From NCBI GenBank assembly GCA_031841125.1, contig CM063113.1:34059312-34123311 (forward strand): DNA of 64,000 nt, written 5' to 3'. The translations under genes were made by a program, and so were the position numbers. The stretch comes from Acanthococcus lagerstroemiae. Taxonomy: Eukaryota > Arthropoda > Insecta > Hemiptera > Eriococcidae. Numbering within the stretch: the first letter of the stretch is position 1; each line of letters starts with the position of its first letter. Below, in pieces: positions 15,601-27,000 of this stretch. The notes beneath the pieces are model-generated. The model had not been told where the DNA came from and made no database searches. It was given only the letters and a program-made list of their open reading frames with translations.

Positions 15601-18600
15601 GAAAAGGATTTTAGAAGCCAAGCACAAGCCGAGTAAAAAAAAAAAACTACATCCGAATCTATTTAAGATTTTGGTTAATGAGCCACAACCAACTATCATG
15701 TATATAGGCATTGCTTGTCAGCATGTGGTAGCCTCCATGGTCTTCCAAATCATGAAGATGATATTCCGTGCAGTGATCTAGGCCTAATTTCCAAATGCTG
15801 ATTAAGGTGATGACCTGATATCATCTTCCAGATGGTCTTGATGATTCACATGATCATCAAAATCAGCAGGCCTAGTTACATGAGCGCTCATACAAGCTAC
15901 ATGGAAAACGAACATCAAAATCGCGATTATTCAAATTTAGGATTGAGATTACCAAGACCAACCAATAAAAGCTACAGTAGCACTTCTGCAACCGGTTTAG
16001 AAAACTCAAACGACCTTACAATTATCTCAATAGTATCTTCCCCGTTTACAGACCGAGGACAAAAGTAACCAAGAATCAGAATGCAGGACCCAATATTTCT
16101 TCAGGTCTCTGTATAACGATATTATACACTTAATATATCTGTGTTTATCAAGGAAACAGCCCACTCCCACCTGGACGGAAACAATTTAAACAGCGAGACC
16201 GACGGGGGAAGTAAATAAGCAGGCTGGCAGATAACAATATATCGTTAAGACTTCTCCGCCCTAGCGGGAAAAATTTAGACAGTGAAACAGACACACAAAT
16301 AGGTAGGTAAATAGGTAGACATCGTTAAGACTTCGTAACACTAGTTAAGTCTCTGTATGTACTGAAAATCTAGCTTCCAATACCCCCTTTCTAACGTCAC
16401 TATCAGGAAAACATCAGGACCCAAAGCAAAGAAAGCCACACGACGAAGGCAAACAGATAGATAGATAAGTAAAATGGCGGATGGAAAGAACACTAGTATC
16501 CACGACACATACAAAAAGTCAGCCAGATAATCAAGGTAGACAGGCAGGCAGACATACAGTTATAGGCATACGAAGTGAGAAACAGACAGACATCGATGCG
16601 CTCAAGACAGACATGACCAAATAAGTGTCGATATGGAAGTTGTAGTCTGAACAGCAGTAGGGTGAAGTTATGGTTAAGGAAAAGCAAAGGCAACCGTCAA
16701 GTCTTTTCACAGATAAGAAAACAAAGATGGAAATGAATCCGAACCTCAATCTACATAGAATCCGACTCTGAATTCAAGAATCCAAAATATAAATCAGATT
16801 CTGAATTTGTTTACTTAGAGATTAGGATTTCCATTCTGATTTTGATGTTCATTATGGTACCTGGGATTCTCGAGTCAGAATCCATTTTTGACTTCTATAA
16901 TTCGAATACTAAAACTGATTATCAGTTCTGTTATAGATTCCGATTCTTCTTGGATTCTAAAACCAATGAATCCTCATTGCTGAATTTCTGTTCTCAGATA
17001 CTAAATCATCTTATTTACAGGAATCCGTTTTTTAAACTCTTGTTTTCACTGATTCGCATTTTTCTTGGATTCTAGAGCAATGAAGTTCTCACTGTTGAAT
17101 TTCTATTCTTAAATTCTGAATCATTTCGACTACAGGAATCTGATTTGATTTCTGAATTAATTTTTCACAGATCTAGACTCTTCCACACGGAATCTTTTCT
17201 ACTTAATTTTGAGTTTCTCATAACTCTCAACATTTTGAGAACTGAAGTGTCTACAGCAGAGACAGTATATTCATCGTCGTCGTTTCCAAATGGTTAAAGA
17301 ATTACAGTTCAGGTGTGCAACCCAGCTTTCGATATTTATTGTTTTAGCATATTCATGCCACCGTTCAACACCAAATTCAATGTATTCTTTCAAAAAATGC
17401 GAACGGAAAATAGTTTACGTTTTCATCGCATGTTACAGCATTAATGATCCGCGAAACAGCGAAAACATAGGACCAATGTTCGCAAGAAGTCACCTCGTGC
17501 ATTCATGCTCAGATCTTGTCATAATCTATTCAAGACTTCGAAACTTAGTAACCAGCCAGGAGAATGGTTAAATTACGTGCACATCTTTTTAGCTCCAGAA
17601 TATTTTGTAAATACATCGGGGAGATATTAGAGCAGAGCGATCAAACAAGATGTAAGAATACTCACTTTATCTAATGAACGAAACAATAAAATATCTTTTA
17701 CACTGTCAGCGAGAGCTTGTCGTTGTGCATCTGACTTCGGGAACACCACCTGAAAGACGAAACCCATTATTTTATGCAACTAATGTATAAACTCTACGAA
17801 TAATTGAAATAGGGCATAGCGGTATGTTCTGCAATAGCTGTTTGTTACTTAGCAACTATAAGAATTATCACATAGAACATAGACCACTTTATTCATTTTC
17901 ATAAAGCTTTCTTCACGACAAAGTTTCTCATAAAAATTAAATGAAGGAAAACAACCCGTACTTTCTTGTTATCTTCTTCGTCATCTTCCTCGGGGTTATA
18001 AGCTTCTGCGAATACTGACTTGCGTCTCGAGTTGAATCTGTTCACGGGAGCCTCTGTAACATAAAATAGAACACCGTCAACACCTCTACTGAAATTTCAA
18101 ACAGTGGAAATATCTCCAGAACATTTGACAATTCAACACTCGACTGATAGCCTCACAACGGCAAAAAATATCTGAGGTTCTGAGCTGACACTAAGGCAGT
18201 GACAAACACAGAAACAAAAAACACTAGCTCTTGACTAGCGCATCTCAAAAATGAGATCAATTAACACCGAACAGTAATATAAAATGAAACGGGAACTTCT
18301 AATTATGACTGGTGTACTTCGGAAATGAGAATTACGAAAACCTTATAAGCAGTAATATCACTACCAGTTCCTAAAGACGATGAAGATGATTATGATACGA
18401 ATAAGATACATCAGCAACTTCAATACTCACCATCTTCCGATATCACGGACTCTTCACCCACCGACGGTGATCGTATGTCAGCCAGTTTGCGATTTTCACG
18501 TAATTTGTTGAAGAAGTCGCAGGCATACGTGACCACATCCTCATGAGGTTGTTCGAGCAGGTAATTCACGGTGAAGTCGAGCAGTATTTCCCGCAGCTCA

Positions 18601-18638
18601 TCGGGAACGTTTATCTTATTTATGCCACCACGATTCAT
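3635..18638 (-). CDS. Pka-R2: cAMP-dependent protein kinase type II regulatory subunit
   Basis: Inhibitory cAMP-binding subunit of protein kinase A. Exons, in coding order: 18638-18431, 18053-17962, 17749-17666, 13990-13884, 8255-7997, 7771-7613, 7304-7202, 3765-3635. All junctions are GT/AG, phases match, and the total is exactly 381 codons (380 aa plus stop). The start is the ATG at 18638; upstream in-frame sequence has only TTG. Residues 9-46 form the dimerisation/docking helices ([20 protein letters not shown]). The pseudosubstrate is RRKSV at 79-83, followed by an acidic EEDDEED run. A serine at position 82 makes it type II, the autophosphorylated class. Two cyclic-nucleotide-binding domains follow. 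Phosphate cassette A is [14 protein letters not shown] from residue 190 (Glu192, Arg201); cassette B is [14 protein letters not shown] from 313 (Glu315, Arg324). The C-terminus has the family's [17 protein letters not shown]. Length is normal for the family. Introns 3, 4 and 7 are 3.4-5.6 kb and full of repeats. In most animals the subunit is tethered by AKAPs. Confidence 0.97.
3815..4320. repeat. Foldback element of the AGCGCT family (fullest copy)
   Basis: The sequence from about 3863 to 4040 returns as its reverse complement at 4140-4318. The arms include gtgaattgacacacccc, the core ccagagcgctttt and caaaacaggttcacc. Between the arms lie two 57-bp direct repeats (aacacccacggactggaca and the related cactcactgattggacag). 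An extra tail, 3815-3862, matches the ends of the copies at 27.1 and 55.2 kb. It sits in the last intron of PKA-RII, within 100 bp of the terminal exon. No transposase is encoded, so it is a non-autonomous inverted-repeat element. Confidence 0.85.
4321..5099. other. Intronic sequence without recognisable content
   Basis: This part of PKA-RII intron 7 lies between the foldback element and the transposase relic. Short frames exist on both strands but none resembles a protein I know. The right part may be the eroded 3' end of the relic that begins near 5100. Confidence 0.4.
5103..6150 (-). pseudogene. Decayed transposase-like gene
   Basis: Read on the minus strand, pieces in different frames line up with a protein family common as repeats in animal genomes. 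They run in order: [18 protein letters not shown] near 6120-6060, RSSYW near 5990, [15 protein letters not shown] near 5920, [16 protein letters not shown] near 5830, and a C-terminal part with [18 protein letters not shown] near 5450. Stops and frame changes separate the blocks and an A/T run interrupts the frame near 5960, so it is not functional. I recognise the family by these blocks (normally FDE..., MDGP.VNW, IGSCGLHVVHGA), but not confidently its superfamily. It is an insertion in PKA-RII intron 7. Confidence 0.65.
6231..6335 (-). repeat. Interspersed GCGATGCACGC repeat, copy 1
   Basis: Reading on the minus strand gives ggtgtggtgggacgtatgg, then cgatgcacgcatgcc, then a GC-rich gacaccgcacccc block and caccggaaactaccc. 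The same order of blocks recurs at 39560-39660 (minus) and 58583-58720 (plus). The copies are 70-85% alike by eye. It could be a SINE or a miniature DNA element. I see no convincing pol III A/B boxes. Confidence 0.7.
6336..7201. other. Intronic sequence, no gene seen
   Basis: The right end of PKA-RII intron 7. It contains a short hairpin (ggcgtctttcaagacgcc near 6389), long T and A runs near 6595-6650, and from about 6820 to 7080 a CT-rich stretch of repeated gtctg/gactggctgtc words. That stretch looks like the reverse complement of the degenerate gacagacaggcag words at 16.2-16.6 kb. Confidence 0.4.
8256..9129. other. Intronic sequence, no gene seen
   Basis: This is the 3' part of PKA-RII intron 4 adjoining exon 5. 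Apart from the acceptor site (an A run on the plus strand, so a T tract before the AG on the minus strand) I see nothing recognisable. The region 8990-9060 (ggcgtgtctgccaggtgtgcc) may be the left edge of the hAT relic that follows. Confidence 0.4.
9130..10445 (+). pseudogene. Relic of a hAT-type transposase (ZMYM1/DUF4371-like)
   Basis: An open frame from 9141 to 9413 carries [24 protein letters not shown], close to the hAT motif 'FFN..Q.LY.FF.SSPKRH'. Downstream, in other frames and broken by stops, come [14 protein letters not shown] (near 9460-9500), then [20 protein letters not shown] (near 9915-9970), matching the 'YYPFLDSIISRLD.RFS' block. Further on come [13 protein letters not shown] (near 10065) and [14 protein letters not shown] near 10395-10435, the usual C-terminal end. 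These blocks are in the family's normal order, so this was one transposase C-terminal half. Frameshifts and stops show it is dead. It lies in PKA-RII intron 4, opposite in strand to the host gene. Confidence 0.75.
11150..11950. repeat. Degenerate tandem array of a 16-20 bp TTTCCCTATATGAT-like word
   Basis: The stretch is built almost wholly from variants of gatttccctatatgatttcc (for example near 11365, 11430, 11500, 11545 and 11715), with unit length drifting between about 14 and 22 bp. It is T/C-rich on the plus strand and has no coding sense. It sits in PKA-RII intron 4. Its style (quasi-words with no strict period) resembles the core of the 59-61 kb foldback element, though the words differ. 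Confidence 0.65.
12986..13133. repeat. Two-copy tandem duplication, 74-bp unit
   Basis: The block at 12986-13059 (gttacactcgaaacagtttc, then atcagcatacgaggatcaaa, then catgatgct) is repeated directly at 13060-13133 with about 10 differences. The unit is not in frame with anything recognisable. It is an intronic local duplication. Confidence 0.85.
13991..17665. other. PKA-RII intron 3, repeat-rich
   Basis: Contains an 89-codon ATG frame on the plus strand (14698-14967) with no recognisable motif. From 15480 to 15640 and again from 16740 to 17210 the sequence is made of gaatc/gattc words (gattctgaattc, ggaatttgaatctgag, ttcttggattctaaa). The first block is mostly in gaatc orientation and the second mostly in gattc orientation, so they may be the arms of an old foldback element. 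Between them, 16190-16640, lie loose gacagacaggcagg words. No gene is supported. Confidence 0.5.
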
Positions 18639-19849
18639 TTTTTTTTCGGGCACTAACACGCGACTTTCCAATTACTCAAAAACACGTCGCATATGCGCTT
18701 AATTAACGGTACGATGATTACACGACGGAACCGAGTCCCATTAAATTCGGGGAATTAATACGGCCCGAATGCGACGGTACGACACACGGTTGAAGGACGA
18801 TTTAAAACACAGACGATAAAAGAAATAATCATTTAGAGGCGGAATTAATGTTACTTGGCTGCATTTCTATAGCCACAGTAAATGAAAAATGACCGTGCAA
18901 AACCAGATCACTAGCGTAATAAGCAACGCAAATAAAATCCAAAAACTCGAGAGCGAAAATTTGTATCACTTTAGATGAAATTAAATATGGCGAAATGTGG
19001 ATTGTGGAAGAGTTAAACATACATGATTCAATCTTCCAGGATGCATGGGATGCTGGCTTGCTATGATCCGGGACAGTAAAATAAACTGTAGCTAGCACGC
19101 TCTACTGGAGTTCTAAGCAATCTGAAATTTCTAGATTCGGAGCTGGGAATGCGAACTGTTGGATGAACTCAGAATAAGGACATACAATTTTCTTTACTTT
19201 AGGTCCTCTTTCTAGAATTTATTTGGAATCAGGGAGGGAATGTTACCGCTGCCGTTCAAAATGAAGAATGCAACTGTCACATTCCAAATACATTATGAAG
19301 GGTTTCAAGCAAGAAATGGTTGAGTTCATTTTCTTGCAATCAAAAGAAATTACTTAATTACTACTTAAAATGTTAAAATTCCATCAGAGAAAAGAGCGGC
19401 TTGATTATCAGCTATTAATATCCAAAATTTGTTAGGTATATTATGTATTTTAAGATTTTAACATTTTAAGGAGGATAAAATTTATATTTACATTTGGAAG
19501 AGTAGAAGAGGACCGCCAAGAAGGAGGGGAAAGGGCACTTTTTCCCCCAGCCCAGGTTTTTTTTAGGGGGCCCGCGGAGTCGCAGAAATTATAATTATCA
19601 AATAGACAATATGCCTTTTTACAAGCAATGTAATTTCAGTTTAGGCCCGCAGATTTTCCCCCGGACCCGGTTTGGCTCTTAGCGGCCCTAGAGTAGAAGC
19701 TACATTCTGAATATTGTTCATAGTTATTACATTAGTGCTGAAAGTAAGTTCTTAAAAGCTTCAGAAAGTTACTTCTTGTCAGTGCTCCTTATCAGTTTTC
19801 ATTATAATATAATTTAGCTTGTAAAAGGAAATATGTCTAGCCTCATCAT
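18639..19849. promoter_or_regulatory. Upstream region of PKA-RII and adjoining intergenic DNA
   Basis: The first few hundred bases above 18638 should contain the 5' UTR and promoter of PKA-RII on the minus strand. The stretch 18660-18790 is richer in CG (cgcatatgcg, acgacggaaccgag, gcgacggtacgac), as often seen near a start. I cannot place a TATA box or initiator with confidence. Further out, to 19850, I see no gene. Confidence 0.4.
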
Positions 19850-20402
19850 TATGGACAAAAATAATATGCTTTGGCATATTTTTTCCTGAAAATGTTACAT
19901 AGAAATTTCCCATAATTATACGTTCACGTTTCATGAAGTTTTGAGCCGAATGAACCCAACTTGCATAAGCGTATTTGAGCATATTTGGGACCAATGAGCA
20001 TATTTAGCATATTTCAGAGTATTTTACCAGTTTTGATGGAATATAAGGGAATTTTACAGATATTTACAAATATTGTAAATTTGGCAGTGCGCAGTAATGC
20101 AGCATGCAACTCAACTGCCGTAATTGACAAAGGATGAATGATTGTTCAGAGAAAAGAACCTAATACTCGAATGTTTAAGGTAACTTTCTTGGGACGTTTG
20201 ATATTTTTGAGTCATCTTCATTTCAAAATTTCCAGAAAACAGAATCTAAAGCTCACGTGTATAAGGACTTTTATATTTGATGAGAATATTTTGGTATATT
20301 TGGAGTATTTTGAGAATATTTTAGCATATTATTTGGTTGCACTGAAGGAATATAATATGCGCATGTTTCGCTTAGTAGGCGAGCATATTTTTTTCGTCCT
20401 TA
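19850..20402. mobile_element. hAT-type miniature element with perfect 8-bp target duplication
   Basis: The ends are imperfect inverted repeats: tatggacaaaaataatatgc at the left and, as reverse complement, taaggacgaaaaaaatatgc at the right. It is flanked by the identical octamer ctcatcat (19842-19849 and 20403-20410). The inside is crowded with agcatattt/atatgctaaatatgc words and encodes no transposase. A longer copy in inverse orientation lies at 31289-32155. An 8-bp duplication is the signature of hAT transposition. Confidence 0.85.
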
Positions 20403-23400
20403 CTCATCATATCTGTGTGCAATAATTTATCGTTTTTCTGCATCCCTTCCACAAAGAAATGGACCAGACAGCCGCTAGTAATGTGAATGCTACAGCCCCC
20501 CCCCCCCACTAATTCTTACCGGAATGTAAACAAACCAGTTTGAAAAACAAAATCCACTTGAAGACCAACATCCAAAAACCACGCATGTCATTTTTGAAAT
20601 TTTGACTTGGCTGCCAGATAGCGCTATATCGCGCCTACACTCTTAACCTCTCTCAATACTTCTGTGCACAGAGTATTGGGATATTTAAATTAGAGTTGCA
20701 AATGTTGGCAGGATTGCACCGTGTGCCTTATCAGTTGTCTGAATGGGTGATCATGGAGATTTTTCTATTCAAAAGTACACATGATCATCCATTCATTTTC
20801 CCCCCGCTAACACCCGCACAGGTGATTTTGCAGCGCACTCTAGTGCAGGTTTATACCGTTTATTCATCCGCAGCATTCATCCAGCAGAACAGCAGCAAAT
20901 TACGTTGCTGTTTGACAAAACGAAGTCGATATTTCAAAAATGACAGTACTGAATCAAAATCTACTCATATTGACCTGAATTTTTTTCACGAACTTTTTAT
21001 AGAGAGATTTGAAAGTTAATTTTTTAATGAGTATAGGTGCCTATAGGTATTTTGTATAACTTTATAGTTCAGTACCTATTAACGTTAATGTTTACATCAT
21101 GCTGCTGGTCTGCAAAGGACGTGTCCTATTGTCTACTCTAGATAGTGACAGAAAATTTCTGTAATTAATTACATTGATCCATGTAACTTCGCTCAAGATA
21201 AAAAAGATAAAATCTCAAATCTGATGACGTTGTCAGAAGACCTGGAGACATTTCTGACCATTACTGGCATCAATATCCAGGGCTTTAGACTCATCACAAA
21301 AAATTGATATAGAGGTAGGTACTCCAAAAAAGAACTAAAAGCGTTCAAAAGCTTGGAGTCCGACAAATATATCATTAAAGGATGGATTAAGTACCTATAT
21401 CGAATATGCGAAACTAAACGATCACTTTGTTGTTCTGTCTGAAGTTAGCATGTTTTACTATACTGTAGGTACAGTGTATATCACTTTCGGAAAACAAAAG
21501 AATCTCAACCTGGGATTTTTCCTATACTGTTTTTAGGACGCAAATACGGCAGTTATTCACAATTTTTATTACATTTTGTAACATCAAAATAAGAAAGGAT
21601 TGGCTGTGAAATAAATAGACCCGACAGAATTATCAGTGATTCTTGAGGAATCTTGTCTCCCAGCAAGATAAAAGGAAGGGGGTTTGGTTAGAGTACCTGC
21701 TCAACAGTGACAGGCTAATAGGCTACCGACTCCAAATATTGCATTTAAACCGGTTTTTCGGCTTTATTATTTTTTGTTTACTTTTTACTTCTTTTTTTTC
21801 GCAGTTACATTTTTTTCTGGAATCTACTTATACGAGTATATCCAGTACAATAGTTCCAACCCCTCCTCCCGCAGTGTCGGGTCCTCCGACGTCTTTTTGG
21901 GCACAGTGGGTTGTTTACGCGTTTTGTCCATAAGCGCTGATGAAGCATGAAGTGACGTACATCGAAAATTATTTATTGATATTAACGACGTCAGTTACAC
22001 AAAGAAGCGACTTTGCAAATTCAGCAAAAATAGTGCGGGCAGTCATTACTCTTGAGAATGTGCGTGATCGCTGTTCGGTTATTCACGTTCTTAAACTAAT
22101 GAATCATCATTCAGACAATGTGCTTTCAGTGGCCAAGCATGGAACTAATCGCTCAAAATTTTAACACTTTTCGCTTCTCGTGTTTCGCCTGACTTTTCTC
22201 ACGTATCATCTGTATTTACGCTAAGTGTACAGCCACCTCAAGAGGAGCATCTGATCCCTTAGACGAGCGAATGCGGCGCCAATACCTGACCGTACCTATA
22301 ACGGGACAATATCATCTGTCCAGTCGATTTCGAATCATTTTTACTTGTTTTACTCACAAATACCTATAACCTTTTTTTCCTTAATTTTTCATAATTTGTT
22401 ATACTTACCCCCTTTTCCTCTTCTTGAAAATTATTCCGGAGTACTGCTTGACAAACATTATCTTTCTTCTCAACGTTTCCTTTTGCGGGTTGGTAGATGT
22501 GTAGTCTACTATGGTGGTCGATGTTTTTTTTATTAAAAATTTTTTTCACTCCACTGAAAAATTTCTTCTCAAGTAGATAACTCCTAGAAATTTTGACTGA
22601 ACGAAGCTTATGAATAGATCAAAAGTTGGTAAATTTCATGTAGAATACCGTGAGATGGTCAAAACTGCAAAAAATAAGGCCTCGCAAAAATAATGTACGA
22701 TTTTGCATTTACCCCATGATGTGGTAAATGCAAAAACGTGATTGAAAAGTTTCAAAGTTCCACTTTTCCAAAAAGTTGTAAATTTATTGCTAAAAGAGAA
22801 CCTCTCAAAGTATGTGTGACAGAAATTTGATGTTGATTGGTGCCATAGAATGGTCACAGTGAGTTGGCAAAGTGTCACTATAATCAAAAAGTCATATTTT
22901 GCAATTACCCCACTGCACCTTACCTATATTTCAAAAATTCACGGCCAGATCTAGCTTATTGACGCCAGATTGTTTCAGTAAGGAGATTCCGTATAGTCCT
23001 ATAGCATCTACCTAATAGCTGATCAGTTCACTTGATGTTTAAGCAATAATGAACACAAATTAGGCTATTAGGACATATAACTACTTCCACGCAGTCAGGA
23101 AACACTATAAATAGTCACTGTCTCTCTATCGACATATCTGAAAACATGTGTGACTTAGCTGAAGACTTTTTACAGGGTTACAACAAATTCTTAAGAATTT
23201 TAATTAGAAAACCGAGAAACAAACAAAATTTTTTACTGTTCAGAGTTAGCGACCCACTGACCCCGAAGTGATAATATGTCCCACATTCTCGAAGAAAGAA
23301 TTCAAGAAAATGCTTCTTTTCTTGCACCTTCTTCTCCCCACGTACAGAAAATTGACAAGACTCTTAATATGAAGTTACTTAGTACAGAAAAATGTATAAT

Positions 23401-24007
23401 TCTAAGAAAACTCGCGGGATACTTTCCTTTCACCTCCCTCCCCCCTCCCCTTTGGACTTGAGAGACACACTTTTGCCATTAAGCCGCTAACAAAAGAATT
23501 ACCTAAAGATTTAAGTTGTTGATTTGTTGGCAATAAATTATTAAAATTCAATATACTCTTATACTTGGTAAGTATATTCAAAAATAATATATTTTCAAAA
23601 TTATAATGTGGTAAATTCGTCTAATACATAAATCTACACAACAGCATAAAAAACAATGGGATGATATTATATGGTTTTGGCTGTATTTTGAATGCTGAAT
23701 ACGATGGTGTTATCCATTTTTCTCGAGAACCTCTCGTTTTCCATATTCAAAATTAAAATTTTCACGTTTTATTCCTCTTTGTCGTACAGGAATAGCTACA
23801 CTGATACTGATAACGCATATAGTTGTTTGATCAGTAGTATCATCTTGATGATACTAAAATTTGCATTATAGGAAAAAGCAATGAACTGTAATTTTAAAAA
23901 ATAACATCGGCATTGAATTCCTCGTTGAAAATACATGTAGAATCATGTATTCTCATGCCATTGTTTTTCGAAAAATTTCAAATTGTTGTGTAGTGTAATA
24001 TAATATA
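20403..24007. other. Intergenic region between PKA-RII and the MBF2-family gene
   Basis: No recognisable gene. A plus-strand frame at 20696-21019 (107 codons) has no motif I know. A possible miniature element lies at 22643-22925: its left edge (ccgtgagatggtcaaaactgcaaaa) and the reverse complement of its right edge (aggtgcagtggggtaattgcaaaa) are about 70% alike. Short C and T runs occur (20496, 21790, 22510). Confidence 0.4.
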
Positions 24008-27000
24008 TCACTTGGCGAATACAGAGATGATATACTCAAGGCCGCAATTTCTTTCTGATTCTATCTCGAGCGTCACGTTATTTTTTCCAACGCCTCCGTT
24101 TTTAATGGTGACTTTATTCTTGAAACAGTCACACTTCGTATTTTTATTGGTAGCATTAATGAATGTTATACTGGGGTGCGAGTTATTTTCAATTTCTGAT
24201 GGATAGTTGTAAGTAATTACAACTTTCTTGAGAAATTCTTTTCTTTTCACAGCTTCTGTTACATCAGATAACCTGAAACAATAGAGATCTCTTTTGTTCA
24301 TTTATGTTACGTTTACAAGTAGTACATGATTGCATGGTCGTAACCAACTCATTTTCCCTGAATATTCGCCTCTGATAGGTTACATAGAGTCACGTTAGTC
24401 AGTACATTAATGATATATGTTAGATCAGTGATCGATCACCTCGACTTGTCTTGTGGACCCGACAGTACTCGGAAGGTAGTACTGATGAGGGGGAGTACTA
24501 TGCAGAGTTTGAAGTAGCCAGGGTAAGGCGATGATGTGCTTCCTCTGCTGATCTCCCGACCTTGAAACTCGCTCAAGTGTACGCTGAGGGGGATACCAAG
24601 TGTCCCCTTTATGGAACGGGATCATCAGGGCAACTCAACTCTGAAGGGTCTGCACGGTGTGGGGGGTGAGCGCAAACTCCCCACCGTTGGTCTGATGGCA
24701 GACTGGATCGAAGACAGGCAGTCCTGGATTCGTCCAACATCTCTCTCAAATTGTTAGTTGTACGTGAGTTAGTAATAGAGGGACCTAAATACTCAGCCAT
24801 GTCTTCTTCTTCTAATTTAGTAGTCTCATGTAGAATTATTTTAATATACTTCGTCTTCTTACTCTTAGTGTCATTTCTTCAGGACTTGTCAAAGTTATAG
24901 TGGGTCGGTTTCTTTTCTACACACCATACCCGAAAGTATTAAAGTATATTTCATATTATACCCCTATTCACCCCGGGTTCATTTTACTTATTACAAAGGG
25001 AAATTTTGAGCCCCCCCCCCCGATATGACAATACATGACTTATGATGATAAGGTTATCAGTCTTACAACCGGTTTGATGCAGATCTCTATTTCTCCCTAT
25101 TTTGGGCGAGTTCTTTTATTTCCAAAAAACTCGTACTTGACATTCTTAGTTATCTGTTGAACGTACTGAAATCGTTACCGACCCCTACCCAGTTCTTTCC
25201 TTCCAACTTTCCTTCTAGCAGCAGTGATATTATTCCTGGGGGCCTCAAGTTATGCCCTATTGGTTTATCTCTCCTCCTCTTCCAATTCCAAATATCCATT
25301 TTGCCTCCTACTCTGTTAAGTGCTTCCTCATTTCTTACTTTATCCTTCCATTTGACACTAAGTATTGGCCTATAGCACGACATCTCAAAAGCTTCGATCA
25401 TTCTCTGGTTTTTCTAGTGTCCAAGTTTCACATCTATACAAGACTATACGCTCCAAACATAATAAGTTTTCAAAAATAATTTTTTGATTTTCAGATTTAT
25501 TTTTGATTTGAAAAGATTATACTTTTTTGATAAAATGCTAATTTGGCTTGTGCTATTCTACTACTAATATCTCTTTTACTTCTTCCATCCTTTGTTATTT
25601 TACTCCCTAAAATCAGCGAGATTCGCTTACTCCCCTCAATATTTTCCTGACCAGATTTTATATTAATTTAAGCTGTCATGTTCACATCGATTACGTATCA
25701 TTACTTTAGTTTTATTTTCATTAATTTTGCATACGATATTCTTCACTCAAAATCTCCTCCATTCCATTTAAAATGTTGTCTTAGAAATCAATACTTCTTT
25801 CACTAATAAGACAATATCATCTGCAAACCTGAACATCTTCACTAGCTCTTCAAATTTGATTTCTTTTAGCACACTCTACGCACAAATAAAATAATACTGG
25901 AGCTATGGAGCACCCTTGCTTTACACCTTCTTTCTATATATTAGCCGCTCATTTTTCTCCTTCTATCTATTCTTAATGTAGCTTTCTGTCCTTTTGAAAA
26001 TAACTTGCCTTTCTTTAAATTTTATTCCTATCTTATGTAGTAGAATATCAAACATTTTATTTCATTTTGACATTATCAAAAGCTTTTTCAGTATCAACCA
26101 ATGCCATATATGTATCCTGCCCTTTTTTGAGTCTTTGATCTACAGTTACTATTTTCAAAGCTAACACTGCTTCTCTAGTACCTCTACTTTTTCTAAATCC
26201 AAATTTATCATCTCCGAGTTCTGTATCTAATCTATTCCCAATGCTCCTATAAATTATTTTAGTAATTGTTCAATAATTTGCACACCTATATCTGCTACTG
26301 CTTTTTTTGGTATCTAGTTACAATAGCACTGTTTTTAAAATCTTCTGGCATTTCCCGTTTCACATAAATATAGCATACTAATTTGTTCAATTTATCAAGT
26401 CATATTCTCCTAAGTTCTGTAATAATTCAGCTGGTATCTCATCCACTCCTGGAGCTTTCCCTTTCTTTAAATCTCTCTATATGCTTTGTCAAATTCACTT
26501 CTTAAAACTGAGTCTCCTCTATCATCTTCTTCCACATCTTCCTTCCTCTCCATTCTTATCTCGTCATCCCGATGCCGTCCTTCTTCATACTCCACCCATC
26601 TTTTCACTTTTCCTTCAGCTATGTATATAGGCTTATTTTTTATATTACTTGCTTCCTTCCTTCTTTCTCCAAACTCCATTTTTACTTTTCTATATTCCAA
26701 GTCTAATTGTCCTTTATTCCTAAATTCGTCTATCTTTCACATTTTTCTTTCATCTATTCTTTGCCTTTTTACACTTTTCTTTATTTCATTCCTTGACCTT
26801 TGATAAGCTAATCTACCTTCCTATCTTTTGAATTTTTATATTTTTTTCGTTCATCCATCTTTCTGAGGATTTCCTCCTTTATATCCATAGTTTCTTTTCT
26901 TCTGCTCCTCCTTTATTTTACACCATTCTTCCTCCACCTTTTTAATTTCCTGCGTTTTTTCAGCCTCTAATCGTAACGCACAATATATCCTCTAGATATT

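Noticed and set aside
18639..18671. Longer N-terminus for PKA-RII starting 11 codons upstream
   Set aside because: That frame begins with TTG, not ATG. The first ATG at 18638 gives a normal family N-terminus.
26486..26803. Ser/Phe/Leu-rich frame on the plus strand, 105 codons
   Set aside because: It is the reverse strand of the decayed LINE, whose minus strand carries the real domain motifs.
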